From: Leucobacter chromiiresistens
GTDB lineage: Bacteria > Actinomycetota > Actinomycetes > Actinomycetales > Microbacteriaceae
Length of the DNA: 64,000 bases
Assembly (NCBI RefSeq): GCF_900102345.1
Contig: NZ_FNKB01000001.1
Coordinates: 1,116,001-1,180,000, forward strand
Direction of reading: 5' to 3'
A model generated the notes under the pieces. The model saw nothing but the letters and a program-made list of their open reading frames with translations, ran no database searches and was not told the origin of the DNA. Below are positions 40,897 to 50,102 of this stretch, one piece after another (positions within the stretch are counted from its first letter, which is position 1; the number at the start of each line of letters is the position of its first letter). A program made the translations under genes and the position numbers.

Positions 40897-41058
40897 CCTC
40901 CGCCGCCCCGACCGATCCGCCGCCCCGCGCGCCCGGCCCGCCGGCGCCCCGTCCGTCCGACCCGCCCCCCCCATCCCCGCTCAGCCCCCAACCCCCAGTC
41001 CCCGACCCAGTGGTCTCGCATTCGCCTCCGACCGATGCGGAATCCGAAGGAGCACCGA

Positions 41059-42624
41059 ATGTCCTCACCACTCGAGCCGCACCGCGCCGCCGCGTTCTGG
41101 CGCGGCTGGCTCTCCCGGTTCCAGCCGAAGCGGCGCGAGCCCCGCCGCCTCACCGTCGACGATGTGCACGTGGTCGACCGCCCGATGCTCAAGCGCGCCA
41201 TCGCGGGCACCGTGGTCGGCAACCTCATGGAGTGGTACGACATCGGCATCTACGGCTACCTCGCCGTCATCATCGGCCGGGTCTTCCTGCCCGACGCATC
41301 GGACGGAGCGCAGGCGCTTTTCTCGCTCGGCGTCTTCGCCGTCACCTTCGTCGCCCGCCCGCTCGGCGGCATCGTGCTCGGCCAGCTCGGCGACCGCATG
41401 GGCCGGCAGAAGGTGCTCGCCTTCACCCTGATCATGATGGCGGCCGCGACCTTCCTGATCGGCGTGCTGCCCGACTTCTCCGTGATCGGCGTCTTCGCGC
41501 CCATCCTGCTCATCGTGCTGAAGCTCGCGCAGGGGTTCTCGACCGGCGGCGAGTACGCGGGGGCGACCACCTTCATCACCGAGTACGCGCCCGACCGCAA
41601 GCGCGGCTTCTACGCATCACTGCTCGACATGGGCTCGTACCTGGGCTTCGCCATGGGCGCGGCGTTCGTGTCGATCCTGCAGCTGACCCTCTCCGAGGAG
41701 GCGATGGAGGGCTTCGCCTGGCGCATCCCCTTCCTCGTCGCACTGCCGCTCGGGCTCATCGCGATCTACTTCCGCCTCAAGATCGAGGACACGCCGGCGT
41801 TCCAGGAGGCCCGCGATGCCGCGGAGCGCGCCACCGAGGAGGCCGAGTCTTCGGCGGAGGCGCCGAAGGGCGTCATCGCGCTCGTGCGGGCGTACTGGCG
41901 CGAGCTGCTCACCGCGTTCGTGCTCGTCGCGGCCGCGAACACCGTCGGCTACGCGCTCACCTCGTACATGCCGACCTACCTCACGCAGACGCTCGGCTAC
42001 GACCCGGTGCACGGCAACCTGCTCACCCTGCCGGTGCTCGTCGGCATGGCGGCCTGCATCCCGCTCACGGGCAAGCTCTCCGACCGCATCGGGCGCCGAA
42101 AGGTACTCTTCATCGGCTCGATCACCGCGATCGTGCTCTCCATCCCCGCGTTCCTGTTCATGATGCACGGCGAGATCTGGTCGACGCTGCTGGGCCTCGC
42201 CCTGCTCGCGGTGCCGGTGACGTTCTACGTGGCGAACCTCGCATCGTCGCTGCCGGCACTCTTCCCGACTTCGTCGCGGTACGGCGGCATGGGCATCTCC
42301 TACAACCTCTCCGTCGCGCTCTTCGCGGGCACCGCGCCCGTGATCATGGAGTCGCTCGTGCAGGCGAGCGGCTCGTCGCTCGCCCCCGCGTTCTACGTCA
42401 TCGGCACGTCCGTCGCGGGCTTCATCGCGATCGTGCTGCTCAAGGAGTCGGCGCGTCGGCCGCTGCCCGGCGCGATGCCGAGCGTCGAGACCGCGGCGGA
42501 GGCGGAGGCGCTCGTCGAGACGCAGGACACGAACCCCGATCTCGACCTCGACGAGCTGTTCCCCGAGCGCACGCAGTCGGGCGACGACGACGCCTCCACG
42601 CGACGCGATCCCGCATCGACCTGA
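41059..42624 (+). CDS. MFS transporter, metabolite:H+ symporter type (ProP/ShiA-like)
   Basis: This 521-residue MFS permease has about 12 membrane segments. MHS-family signatures are IAGTVVGNLMEWYDIGIYGY at TM1, FVARPLGGIVLGQLGDRMGR between TM2 and TM3, and LKLAQGFSTGGEYAGATTFI in TM4, with ITEYAPDRKRGFYASL after it. Transported compounds in the family include proline/betaine, citrate, shikimate and other carboxylates with protons. The start has AAGGAG upstream. The acidic C-terminal tail (TAAEAEALVETQD) lies in the cytoplasm. It overlaps the next small gene by TGATG. Confidence 0.9.
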   Translation: MSSPLEPHRAAAFWRGWLSRFQPKRREPRRLTVDDVHVVDRPMLKRAIAGTVVGNLMEWYDIGIYGYLAVIIGRVFLPDASDGAQALFSLGVFAVTFVARPLGGIVLGQLGDRMGRQKVLAFTLIMMAAATFLIGVLPDFSVIGVFAPILLIVLKLAQGFSTGGEYAGATTFITEYAPDRKRGFYASLLDMGSYLGFAMGAAFVSILQLTLSEEAMEGFAWRIPFLVALPLGLIAIYFRLKIEDTPAFQEARDAAERATEEAESSAEAPKGVIALVRAYWRELLTAFVLVAAANTVGYALTSYMPTYLTQTLGYDPVHGNLLTLPVLVGMAACIPLTGKLSDRIGRRKVLFIGSITAIVLSIPAFLFMMHGEIWSTLLGLALLAVPVTFYVANLASSLPALFPTSSRYGGMGISYNLSVALFAGTAPVIMESLVQASGSSLAPAFYVIGTSVAGFIAIVLLKESARRPLPGAMPSVETAAEAEALVETQDTNPDLDLDELFPERTQSGDDDASTRRDPAST

Positions 42625-42926
42625 TGCCGGCTCCCGAGCGCACTCCCGACGGCCGCTACATCATCGTCAACGGCCGACGGTGGCGCGCCACCGATCCGCA
42701 GCTGCCCGACCGGCTCGTCGCGCCGCTGAAGTCGGAGCTCGGGAGCGCCCGCTCCCGCATCCGCACCGCGCCCGACGACGCGGCGCGCCGCGCGCTGCGC
42801 GATCGCGTGCAGCTGGCGAAGGAGGGTCTCGGGGAGCGGGGCACCGCGTGGTGGGAGATGGACGAGAGCGATCGCATCGCCCGAGCCGAGGATCGGCTGC
42901 GCCGGCTCACCGGCGCAGCCCGCTGA
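42624..42926 (+). CDS. Small hypothetical protein coupled to the MFS gene
   Basis: This 100-residue protein starts TPDGRYIIVNGRRWRATDPQ and continues with basic helices (ELGSARSRIRTAPDDAARRA). Its motif WWEMDESDRIARAEDRLRRL recurs in small actinobacterial proteins of unknown role. Its ATG shares one base with the MFS stop (TGATG), so it is translated with the transporter. No membrane segment or known domain. Confidence 0.7.
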   Translation: MPAPERTPDGRYIIVNGRRWRATDPQLPDRLVAPLKSELGSARSRIRTAPDDAARRALRDRVQLAKEGLGERGTAWWEMDESDRIARAEDRLRRLTGAAR

Positions 42927-42997
42927 GCCGGCCCCTGAGCGGGCCCCGCTACCACGTCCGCGGGGCGAGCCCAAGGGCCTGTGACGGGTGAACCCCG

Positions 42998-44131
42998 GTG
43001 CGGCAGGCTCGGAGGGTGGAGAACGCGAAGCAGAACGAGACGTCGCCCGTGACGGTCGTGCTCAGGCGCGGGATGAACCGCGTGCGACCGCTGGTCACCC
43101 GGTACCGCCTGCTGCTCGCGCTGAAGGCCGCCATCGGCGTGACCGCGGCCTGGCTCATCGGCCGGCTGCTGCCCGGGGAGCTCAACGAGTACGCGTACTA
43201 CGCGCCGCTCGGCGCCCTCCTCGGCGTGGCGCCCACGGTGGTGAGCTCCGTGCGCACGAGCATCGAGCTCATCGCGGGCATCGGCATCGGGCTCGGCATC
43301 GGCTGGGCGCTCGTCGCGAGCGGCACGCCCTGGTACGTCCGCGCCCCCCTCGCCGCCGGCGTGGGCATGCTGATCGCCGGCGTGCGGCGGCTCGGCGAGG
43401 GGCGCGTCTACGTGCCGATCGCCGCGGTGTTCGTGGTGATCATCGGCGCGGGCGACCCCGACTCGTACGCGGCGGGGTACATCGCGCAGTTCGGCATCGG
43501 TCTCGGCATCGGCACGCTCGTCAACCTCGTGTTCATCCCGCCGCTCATGTACGGGTACGCCCGCTCCCGCATCGCCGACCTGAAGAGCGACTTCGCCTCG
43601 GCGATCGAGGATCTCGCCACCGTGCTCTCCACCGAGTGGCCGCCGGATCGCGCGGACTGGCTGGACGAGGCGCGCAGACGGCAGCGCTCCGTCGACGAGG
43701 CGGAGGAGCTCGTGCGCGAGGCGAAAGAGAGCGGCCGCGGCAACCCGCGCGCCATGTGGCGGCGGTACGACGCCTCGAGCGACGACGCCGACATCGAGGC
43801 GCTGCGCTACATCGGGCTGCGCGTCGCCGACATCTCGGACGCGCTCGGCGGCGCGATCTGGCACCAGCCGGTCGCGGTGACCATTCCCGACGAGTCGATC
43901 GAGTCGCTCGGCCGGGCGCTGGGCGAGCTCGCGGAGTACATCCGCGCCTGGAACACCGGGGTCGATGTGGAGGAGACGCGCGAGCGCTGCGCTGCCGCCG
44001 TGCAGGAGGTCGGCGAGGTGTTCGAGCGATCCGCGACGGAATCGGGCTTCGGCACAATCGTCTTCGCGCTGCGCAGCATGCTCGGCCGCGTCGACGAGCG
44101 CATCGCCGACGCGCAGGCCGCGGAGGCGTGA
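42998..44131 (+). CDS. FUSC/aromatic-acid-exporter-like membrane protein
   Basis: This protein of about 377 residues has an N-terminal membrane half: ALKAAIGVTAAWLIGRLLPG, YYAPLGALLGVAPTVV, LIAGIGIGLGIGWALVASG, AAGVGMLIAGVRRLG, VPIAAVFVVIIGAG and FGIGLGIGTLVNLVFIPPLM. A C-terminal cytoplasmic helical domain rich in Glu and Arg follows. This half-size pattern is that of FUSC/ArAE efflux proteins in actinobacteria. Start is uncertain (GTG at 42998 or 43016). It may work as a dimer exporting aromatic or other weak acids. Confidence 0.8.
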   Translation: MRQARRVENAKQNETSPVTVVLRRGMNRVRPLVTRYRLLLALKAAIGVTAAWLIGRLLPGELNEYAYYAPLGALLGVAPTVVSSVRTSIELIAGIGIGLGIGWALVASGTPWYVRAPLAAGVGMLIAGVRRLGEGRVYVPIAAVFVVIIGAGDPDSYAAGYIAQFGIGLGIGTLVNLVFIPPLMYGYARSRIADLKSDFASAIEDLATVLSTEWPPDRADWLDEARRRQRSVDEAEELVREAKESGRGNPRAMWRRYDASSDDADIEALRYIGLRVADISDALGGAIWHQPVAVTIPDESIESLGRALGELAEYIRAWNTGVDVEETRERCAAAVQEVGEVFERSATESGFGTIVFALRSMLGRVDERIADAQAAEA

Positions 44132-44173
44132 AGCCCCGCCCCGCCCCACCCCCCACCCCGCCTCCCATCCCGC

Positions 44174-44241
44174 AGCGGGGTCGCTTCGGGAGGGTGTCGC
44201 AGTGCGTTCGCCGCGCGACACCCTCCCGAAGCGACCCCGCT
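44174..44241. terminator. Perfect 27-bp inverted repeat (terminator-like)
   Basis: The arms 44174-44200 and 44215-44241 are exact reverse complements, beginning AGCGGGGTCGCTTCGGGAGG, around a 14-base loop. It lies between convergent genes (FUSC-like on plus, LLM on minus). The stem is far longer than needed for termination. Confidence 0.7.
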
Positions 44242-44358
44242 CGCAGGGCGCCGGTCGGCGGGGCACGGTGCGGGGCCGGCGCCGGTCGGCGGGGCGGTGC
44301 GGGGGCGGTGCGGGCGGGTGGTGGCGACGGTGAGCGACGGCGGTGGGCGCCGCCGAGC

Positions 44359-45345
44359 TCAGGCGGTGGGCGCCGCCGCGATCCGCACCGACTCGAGCTG
44401 CTCGGCGCGCGTCGGCGCGATGTGCACGGTCACGAGCTCGTCGACGTCGGCGAACCTCGCGAACGCCTCGAGCTCGTCGTGCACGCGCCGAGCCCCGCCG
44501 ATGGCGGTGTACTGCATCATCCCGCGGATCTCCCGGCCGGCCGGGGTGTCGACGAGCTGGGAGGCCTCGTCGAACGTGAGCTCCCGATCCCGGCCGCGCG
44601 AGAGGAAGCGGCGCACGCGATCGACCTCGGCGCGCGCGAAGAGCGTCTCGGCCTCGGCGTCGGTGCCGGCGGCGACCACGTTGATGCCCGCACTCGCGTA
44701 CGGCTCGGGGTGCGCCTCGCTCGGCACGTAGTGGGAGCGGTAGTGCTCGATCGCCGCCTTGAGCGACTGCGGGGCGAAGTGGGACGCGAACGAGTAGGGG
44801 AGACCGTACTGCGCGGCCAGGCTCGCGCCGAACAGGCTCGACCCGAGAATCGTGAGCGGCACGCGCGTGCCGCGCCCCGGGTAGGCGTTCACCGCGGTGC
44901 GCGGCAGCTCGTCGGAGAGGTAGCGCTGCAGCTCGGCCACGTCGTTCGGAAACGCGTCGGCCGCCTCGTAGGTGCGGCGCAGCGCTCGGAAGGTGGCGCC
45001 GTCGGTGCCGGGGGCGCGGCCGAGCCCGAGGTGGATGCGGCCCGGATGCAGCTCGGCGAGGGTGCCGAACTGCTCGGCGATGACGAGCGGCGAGTGGTTC
45101 GGCAGCATGACGCCGCCGGCGCCGAGGCCGATGGTCGACGTCTGCGAGGCGATGTGGGCGATGAGCACCGAGGTGGCGCTCGACGCGATCGACGGCATGT
45201 TGTGGTGCTCCGCGTACCAGATGCGGCGGTACCCGGTCGATTCGGCGAGACGCGCGACGTCGACGGAGTGACGGAAGGCGTCGGCGATGGTGCCGTCCGC
45301 CTCGACGGTCGCGAGATCCAGGATCGAGAGCGGGGTTGCAGTCAT
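44359..45345 (-). CDS. LLM-class flavin-dependent monooxygenase (luciferase-like)
   Basis: This 328-residue protein belongs to the YhbW/luciferase-like subgroup with FMN. Typical parts are LSILDLATVEADGTIADAFR, YRRIWYAEHHNMPSIASSAT, GLGAGGVMLPNHSPLVIAEQ, HPGRIHLGLGRAPGTDGATF and VPLTILGSSLFGASLAAQYG. The AEHH segment and GSS motif are conserved in this subgroup. The substrate is not known; such proteins often work with a separate flavin reductase. It lies downstream of the carboxylase gene on the same strand with a 70-bp gap, so read-through is possible. Confidence 0.88.
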   Translation of the reverse strand: MTATPLSILDLATVEADGTIADAFRHSVDVARLAESTGYRRIWYAEHHNMPSIASSATSVLIAHIASQTSTIGLGAGGVMLPNHSPLVIAEQFGTLAELHPGRIHLGLGRAPGTDGATFRALRRTYEAADAFPNDVAELQRYLSDELPRTAVNAYPGRGTRVPLTILGSSLFGASLAAQYGLPYSFASHFAPQSLKAAIEHYRSHYVPSEAHPEPYASAGINVVAAGTDAEAETLFARAEVDRVRRFLSRGRDRELTFDEASQLVDTPAGREIRGMMQYTAIGGARRVHDELEAFARFADVDELVTVHIAPTRAEQLESVRIAAAPTA

Positions 45346-45415
45346 GGAGAGTGCAACCCCGCCCGATCGGCGGCTATTCCGCGGCGCGCGCGGGGCCGGT
45401 ACGCCGTCGGCGGAA

Positions 45416-47182
45416 TCAGGCCGGGTCGATGATGGAGAGCAGCAGGTGCCCGTTCGGCACGGTCTGCCCGACGGGCGCGTCGACGCCCGCGACCACGCCC
45501 GAGCGGTGCGCGTAGATCGACTGCTCCATCTTCATGGCCTCGAGCACGAGCAGCAGATCGCCCTCGGCGACCTCCTGGCCCTCCTCGACCGACACCTTCA
45601 CGACGGTGGCCTGCATCGGCGCGGCGACGCCGTCGCCCGCCGCAGCTGCGATGCCGGCGCTCTTCGCGCGGCGCGGGGCGGGGCCGCGGGTGACCTCCTG
45701 GTCGACGAGCGGGAGGAGCGTGGCGGGCATCGTCACCTCGACGCGGCGGCCCTCGACCTCGACGGTGACGCTGCGGCGCTTGTCGTCCTGCCCGATGGGC
45801 GGCACCTCGCCCTCCCAGGGCTCGATGTCGTTGTCGAACTCGCGCTCGATCCAGAGCGTGTAGACGCCGAACGCGCCGTCGGGCGCGGTGAAGGCGGGAT
45901 CCCGCACGATCTTGCGGTGGAACGGCAGCACGGTGGGCAGCCCCTGGATCTCGAACTCGTCGAGTGCGCGACGCGAGCGCTCGAGCGCCTCCTCGCGCGT
46001 GGCGCCGGTGACGATCAGCTTGCCGAGCATCGAGTCGAACGCGCCGGAGACGACATCGCCCGAGGCGACGCCGGTGTCGATGCGCACGCCGGGGCCCGCG
46101 GCGGGCTTGAACAGTGCGACGGGCCCGGGCGCCGGGAGGAATCCGTTGCCCGGATCCTCGCCGTTGAGACGGAACTCGAAGGAGTGGCCGCGCGGCTCGG
46201 GGTCGGCGTAGTCGAGCGCGCCGCCCTCGGCGATGCGGAACTGCTCGCGCACGAGGTCGATGCCGGTGACCTCCTCGGAGACGGGGTGCTCGACCTGCAG
46301 GCGCGTGTTCACCTCGAGGAAGGAGACGGTGCCGTCCTTCGCGACGAGGAACTCGCAGGTGCCGGCGCCGACGTAGCCGACCTCGGCGAGGATCGCCTTC
46401 GACGCGGCGTACAGCTGCGCGTTCTGCTCGTCGGTGAGGAAGGGCGCGGGCGCCTCCTCGACCAGCTTCTGGTGGCGTCGCTGCAGCGAGCAGTCGCGCG
46501 TCGACACGACGACGACGTTGCCGTGCTGGTCGGCGAGGCACTGGGTCTCGACGTGGCGGGGCTTCTCCAGGTACTTCTCGACGAAGCACTCGCCGCGACC
46601 GAAGGCGGCGACGGCCTCGCGCGTCGCCGATTCGAAGAGCTCGGCGACCTCGTCGCGCTCGTAGGCGACCTTGAGCCCGCGGCCGCCGCCGCCGAATGCC
46701 GCCTTGATGGCGATCGGCAGCCCGACCTCGTCGGCGAAGGCGAGCACCTCCTCCGCGTTCTGCACCGGGTCGCTCGTGCCGGCGGCGAGCGGGGCGCCCA
46801 CCTTCTCGGCGACGTGACGGGCCGAGACCTTGTCTCCGAGGCGCTCGATGGCGTCGGGGCCGGGCCCGATCCACGTCATCCCGGCGTCCATGACGGCCCG
46901 GGCGAACTCGGCGTTCTCGGCCAGGAAGCCGTAGCCGGGGTGCACCGCGTCGGCGCCCGAGCGGCGGGCGACGCCGAGGATCTTCTCGATGACGAGGTAC
47001 GTCTCGCTGCTCGTCGTGCCGCCGAGCGCGTACGCCTCATCGGCGAGCTGGGCGTGCATCGCGTCCCGATCCTGGTCTGCGTAGACGGCTACCGAGGCGA
47101 TTCCGCTGTCTGCGGCGGCTCGGATGATACGGACGGCGATCTCACCGCGGTTGGCGATGAGCACTTTACGGATGCGCGACAT
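45416..47182 (-). CDS. Acetyl-/propionyl-CoA carboxylase alpha chain (biotin carboxylase + BCCP, AccA3-like)
   Basis: This 588-residue protein fuses a biotin carboxylase domain to a biotinyl domain. Signs of the former are [20 protein letters not shown], the ATP-grasp lid [37 protein letters not shown] and [20 protein letters not shown]. The C-terminal biotin site is [17 protein letters not shown] with the biotinyl Lys in EAMKM. The AccA3-type architecture is that of actinobacterial acyl-CoA carboxylases, which supply malonyl- or methylmalonyl-CoA for lipid synthesis. The start at MSRIRK matches the family. No beta chain is in the window. It is divergent from the HadA/HadB genes. Confidence 0.94.
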   Translation of the reverse strand: MSRIRKVLIANRGEIAVRIIRAAADSGIASVAVYADQDRDAMHAQLADEAYALGGTTSSETYLVIEKILGVARRSGADAVHPGYGFLAENAEFARAVMDAGMTWIGPGPDAIERLGDKVSARHVAEKVGAPLAAGTSDPVQNAEEVLAFADEVGLPIAIKAAFGGGGRGLKVAYERDEVAELFESATREAVAAFGRGECFVEKYLEKPRHVETQCLADQHGNVVVVSTRDCSLQRRHQKLVEEAPAPFLTDEQNAQLYAASKAILAEVGYVGAGTCEFLVAKDGTVSFLEVNTRLQVEHPVSEEVTGIDLVREQFRIAEGGALDYADPEPRGHSFEFRLNGEDPGNGFLPAPGPVALFKPAAGPGVRIDTGVASGDVVSGAFDSMLGKLIVTGATREEALERSRRALDEFEIQGLPTVLPFHRKIVRDPAFTAPDGAFGVYTLWIEREFDNDIEPWEGEVPPIGQDDKRRSVTVEVEGRRVEVTMPATLLPLVDQEVTRGPAPRRAKSAGIAAAAGDGVAAPMQATVVKVSVEEGQEVAEGDLLLVLEAMKMEQSIYAHRSGVVAGVDAPVGQTVPNGHLLLSIIDPA

Positions 47183-47306
47183 GAGGTACAGCCTATTCGA
47201 GCGCTGCGGCCCAGCCTTGGATATATCGCACAAACCTTTTCCCGAATCGTTACCCGAATCGAACTGCACGCCGGTCGCAGGGGCCCCTCGGTACACTGGC
47301 AGCGTG

Positions 47307-47759
47307 GTGAATCCAGAGATCCAAGGCCGGGTGTATCCGTCGACCGCTCCGTATCTCGTGGGGCGCGAGAAAGTGCGGGAGTTCGCGCGGGCCGTGCTCA
47401 GCGCGTCGCCGCTGCACGTCGATCCCGAGGCGGCGCGCGCCGCGGGCTTCGCCGACGTGGTGGCGCCGCCCACCTTCGCCGTGGTGGTGCAGGAGGCGAC
47501 GCTCGCGCAGCTGCTCGCCGACGACGAGGCCGGGGTCGACTTCTCGCGCGTCGTGCACGGCGATCAGCGGTTCACGTACACGCGGCCGATCGTGGCGGGC
47601 GACGAGCTCACCGCGACGCTCACCATCGCCGCCGTCAAGCAGCTCGGCGGCCACTCGATGGTGACCGCGTCGAGCGATGTCGTCGATGCGCAGGGCGAGC
47701 ACGTGGTCACGGCCATCTCGACGCTCGTGGTGCGCGCTGCCGAGGAGGAGAACGCATGA
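47307..47759 (+). CDS. FAS1-type hydratase/dehydratase N-terminal domain protein (HadA-like)
   Basis: This 150-residue MaoC-N-like hot-dog protein starts [20 protein letters not shown] with [20 protein letters not shown] and [21 protein letters not shown] central [20 protein letters not shown] is typical of the non-catalytic or substrate-binding subunit of (3R)-hydroxyacyl dehydratases. Two GTG codons at 47304 and 47307 are both possible starts. The stop overlaps the next ATG (ATGA), giving coupled expression with the MaoC partner. In mycobacteria HadAB/HadBC act in fatty-acid elongation; in this genome the pair probably does the dehydration step of FAS. Confidence 0.84.
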   Translation: MNPEIQGRVYPSTAPYLVGREKVREFARAVLSASPLHVDPEAARAAGFADVVAPPTFAVVVQEATLAQLLADDEAGVDFSRVVHGDQRFTYTRPIVAGDELTATLTIAAVKQLGGHSMVTASSDVVDAQGEHVVTAISTLVVRAAEEENA

Positions 47760-48181
47760 CCGCCCCCGATTTCGCATCACTCGCCACCGGCGACGTCGTC
47801 GCCGAGCGGGATCTCGTGCTCACCCGCGACCGTCTCGTGCGGTACGCGGGCGCCTCGGGCGACTTCAACCCGATCCACTACCGCGATGACGTCGCGGTCT
47901 CGGTCGGGCTGCCCGGCGTGCTCGCCCACGGCATGCTGACGATGGGGGTCGCGGGCTCGGTCGCGACCGACTGGCTCGGCGCCGCGGGCAGCGTGCGCGA
48001 CTTCCAGTCCCGCTTCACCCGCCCGGTGCCGGTCGACGCCTCGGAGGGCGCGCGCGTCACGGTGACGGCGACGATCGGCGCGCTCGACGCCGATGCGCGT
48101 ACGGCGCGCATCGACCTGAAGGTGACGTTCGACGGCGCGACCGTGCTGGGCAAGGCGCAGCTCGTGGCGGCGTTCGCCTGA
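47756..48181 (+). CDS. MaoC-type dehydratase (HadB-like)
   Basis: This 141-residue hot-dog dehydratase has the catalytic Asp-His dyad in YAGASGDFNPIHYRDD and the following GLPGVLAHGMLTMGVAGS. It forms the catalytic partner of the preceding HadA-like subunit. It overlaps murB by one base (TGATG). Confidence 0.88.
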   Translation: MTAPDFASLATGDVVAERDLVLTRDRLVRYAGASGDFNPIHYRDDVAVSVGLPGVLAHGMLTMGVAGSVATDWLGAAGSVRDFQSRFTRPVPVDASEGARVTVTATIGALDADARTARIDLKVTFDGATVLGKAQLVAAFA

Positions 48182-49368
48182 TGCTCCCCGAGATCGGACC
48201 CGAACCCGCGGGCGACGGCACCCCGTTCTCGGACCTCACGACGATGCGCGTGGGCGGGCCGGCGGAGCGGGTGCTCGTCGCGCACGCGACCGACGAGCTC
48301 GTCGCGTACGCGCAGGGGCTCTGGGACACCGACGAGCCGTGGATGCTGCTCGGCGGCGGCTCGAACACCGTCATGAACGACCGGGGATTCCCCGGCACGG
48401 TGCTGCTCGTGCGCACCACCGGCATCGCCCCGGTCGCCGACGACGCGCTGCCCGAGGGGCGGATCCGCCTGCGCGTGCAGGCCGGCCACGACTGGGATCA
48501 TCTGGTGGCCACCTGCGTCGAGAACGGCTGGTCGGGAGTCGAAGCGCTCTCGGGCATACCGGGCCTCGCGGGCGCGGCTCCGGTGCAGAACATCGGCGCG
48601 TACGGGCAGGAGCTGTCGGACGTGCTGCACTCGATCGAGTTCCTCGACCGCGAGCGGGGGCACGCGCGACGCATCCCCGCCGATGCGCTCGGCCTCGCCT
48701 ACCGCGACTCGGCCATCAAGCAGGGGCTCGAGGGCGTCGTCCTGTCGATCGACATCGTGCTCGCGGTCGGCGAGCCGAGCCGGGGCGGGCGCCACGCGGC
48801 CCCCGAGGTGCTCTCCGAGCCCATCGCGTACGCGCAGCTCGCGGGCGCGCTCGGCGTCGAGCCGGGCGACCGGGTGCCCATCCGGGAGCTGCGGGAATCG
48901 GTGCTGCGGCTGCGCGCCTCGAAGGGCATGGTGCTCGACGCCGAGGATCGCGACAGCTGGAGCTGCGGATCCTTCTTCACGAACCCCATCGTGACGGAGC
49001 GGTTCGCCCGCGATCTGCCCGAGAGCGCCCCCCGGTTTCCGCAACCCGTGCCGGAGCCGGTGGACGCCGTCACGACCTTCGCCGAGCTCGAGGCGGGCCT
49101 CCCGGTGCGCGTGCCGGAGCCGGAGCCGGAGCGCATGGTGAAGCTCTCCGCCGCGTGGCTCATCGACCAGGCCGGGGTGCGGCGCGGCTTCAGGCTGCCC
49201 GGCTCGGGGGCCGCCATCTCGTCGAAGCACACGCTCGCCATCACGAACCAGGGGGGCGCCACCGCCGACGAGGTCGCGGAGCTCGCACGGTTCGTCGTGC
49301 AGCGCGTGCAGCAGGAGTTCGGGGTGATCCTCGCCCCCGAGCCCAACCTGTACGGTCTCGAGCTGTAG
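48181..49368 (+). CDS. murB: UDP-N-acetylmuramate dehydrogenase
   Basis: This 395-residue flavoenzyme reduces UDP-GlcNAc-enolpyruvate to UDP-MurNAc in peptidoglycan synthesis. FAD-binding motifs are FSDLTTMRVGGPAERVLVAH and WMLLGGGSNTVMNDRGF. Substrate and catalytic parts are GVEALSGIPGLAGAAPVQNI with GAYGQELSDVL, the SCGSFFTNPIVTE block containing the catalytic Ser region, and KLSAAWLIDQAGVRRGFRLP. The longer form with a second insertion is usual in actinobacteria. The gene follows HadB with TGATG and precedes the DUF2520 reductase by 8 bp. Confidence 0.95.
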   Translation: MLPEIGPEPAGDGTPFSDLTTMRVGGPAERVLVAHATDELVAYAQGLWDTDEPWMLLGGGSNTVMNDRGFPGTVLLVRTTGIAPVADDALPEGRIRLRVQAGHDWDHLVATCVENGWSGVEALSGIPGLAGAAPVQNIGAYGQELSDVLHSIEFLDRERGHARRIPADALGLAYRDSAIKQGLEGVVLSIDIVLAVGEPSRGGRHAAPEVLSEPIAYAQLAGALGVEPGDRVPIRELRESVLRLRASKGMVLDAEDRDSWSCGSFFTNPIVTERFARDLPESAPRFPQPVPEPVDAVTTFAELEAGLPVRVPEPEPERMVKLSAAWLIDQAGVRRGFRLPGSGAAISSKHTLAITNQGGATADEVAELARFVVQRVQQEFGVILAPEPNLYGLEL

Positions 49369-49376
49369 CCGCGGCG

Positions 49377-50102
49377 ATGCGCATGCAGATCGTCGGAGCC
49401 GGCCGCATGGGCCGGGCCATCGATCGCGCGCTGCGGGATGCGGGGGCAGACGTGCTGCCGATCGGCGGCCGGGGCGCCGACGGGGCGGGGGCCGACCTCG
49501 TGCTCCTCGCAGTGCCCGACGCGGCCATCCCCGACGCGGCCGCGCGCGTCGCACCCGGGCCGATCGTGGGGCACCTCTCGGGGATCACGTCGCTCGGGGC
49601 GGTGGGCGCGCGCGAGTCGTGCAGCCTGCACCCGCTGCTCTCCGCCGCTGACGACGCCGCCCGCTTCGACGGCGCCTGGGCGGCGGTCGACGGTTCGACC
49701 GCGGCGGCGCTGGATGCGGCGACCGGCGTCGCGGCGCGCCTCGGCATGCGCACCTTCCGCGTTCGCGACGAGGATCGCGCGGCCTACCACGCGTCGGCGT
49801 CGATCGCCGCGAACTTCCTCGTCGTGCTCGAGGCGACGGCCGAGCGGATCGCGGCGACGGCGGGCGTGCCGCGCGAGGCCCTGGCCCCGCTCGCGCGCGG
49901 AGCGCTCGCGAACTGGGAGCGGCTCGGGCCGACCGCCGCGCTGACCGGCCCCGTCGTGCGCGGCGATCTCGCGACGATCGAGCTGCAGCGCGAGGCGCTC
50001 GTCGAGCGCGATGCGGCGAGCGCGGCATTGTACGATGCGATGGTGGAGGCGAGCCGAGCGCTGATCGGATCGCGCGGCGCGACGGCCGAGGGGGTCGGAT
50101 GA
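49377..50102 (+). CDS. Rossmann-fold/DUF2520 reductase-like protein
   Basis: This 241-residue protein has an N-terminal NAD(P) motif (MQIVGAGRMGRAIDRALRDA, then DLVLLAVPDAAIPDAAARVA, IVGHLSGITSLGAVGA) and a helical DUF2520 C-terminal domain (DRAAYHASASIAANFLVVLE, ALAPLARGALANWERLGPTA, LTGPVVRGDLATIELQREAL). Fold and motifs resemble ketopantoate, hydroxyacid and pyrroline-carboxylate reductases. It overlaps panC by ATGA and lies directly before panC-panB, so it is a good candidate for the missing ketopantoate reductase step. I recall the Francisella PanG enzyme as belonging to a related family, but could not check this. Confidence 0.82.
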   Translation: MRMQIVGAGRMGRAIDRALRDAGADVLPIGGRGADGAGADLVLLAVPDAAIPDAAARVAPGPIVGHLSGITSLGAVGARESCSLHPLLSAADDAARFDGAWAAVDGSTAAALDAATGVAARLGMRTFRVRDEDRAAYHASASIAANFLVVLEATAERIAATAGVPREALAPLARGALANWERLGPTAALTGPVVRGDLATIELQREALVERDAASAALYDAMVEASRALIGSRGATAEGVG

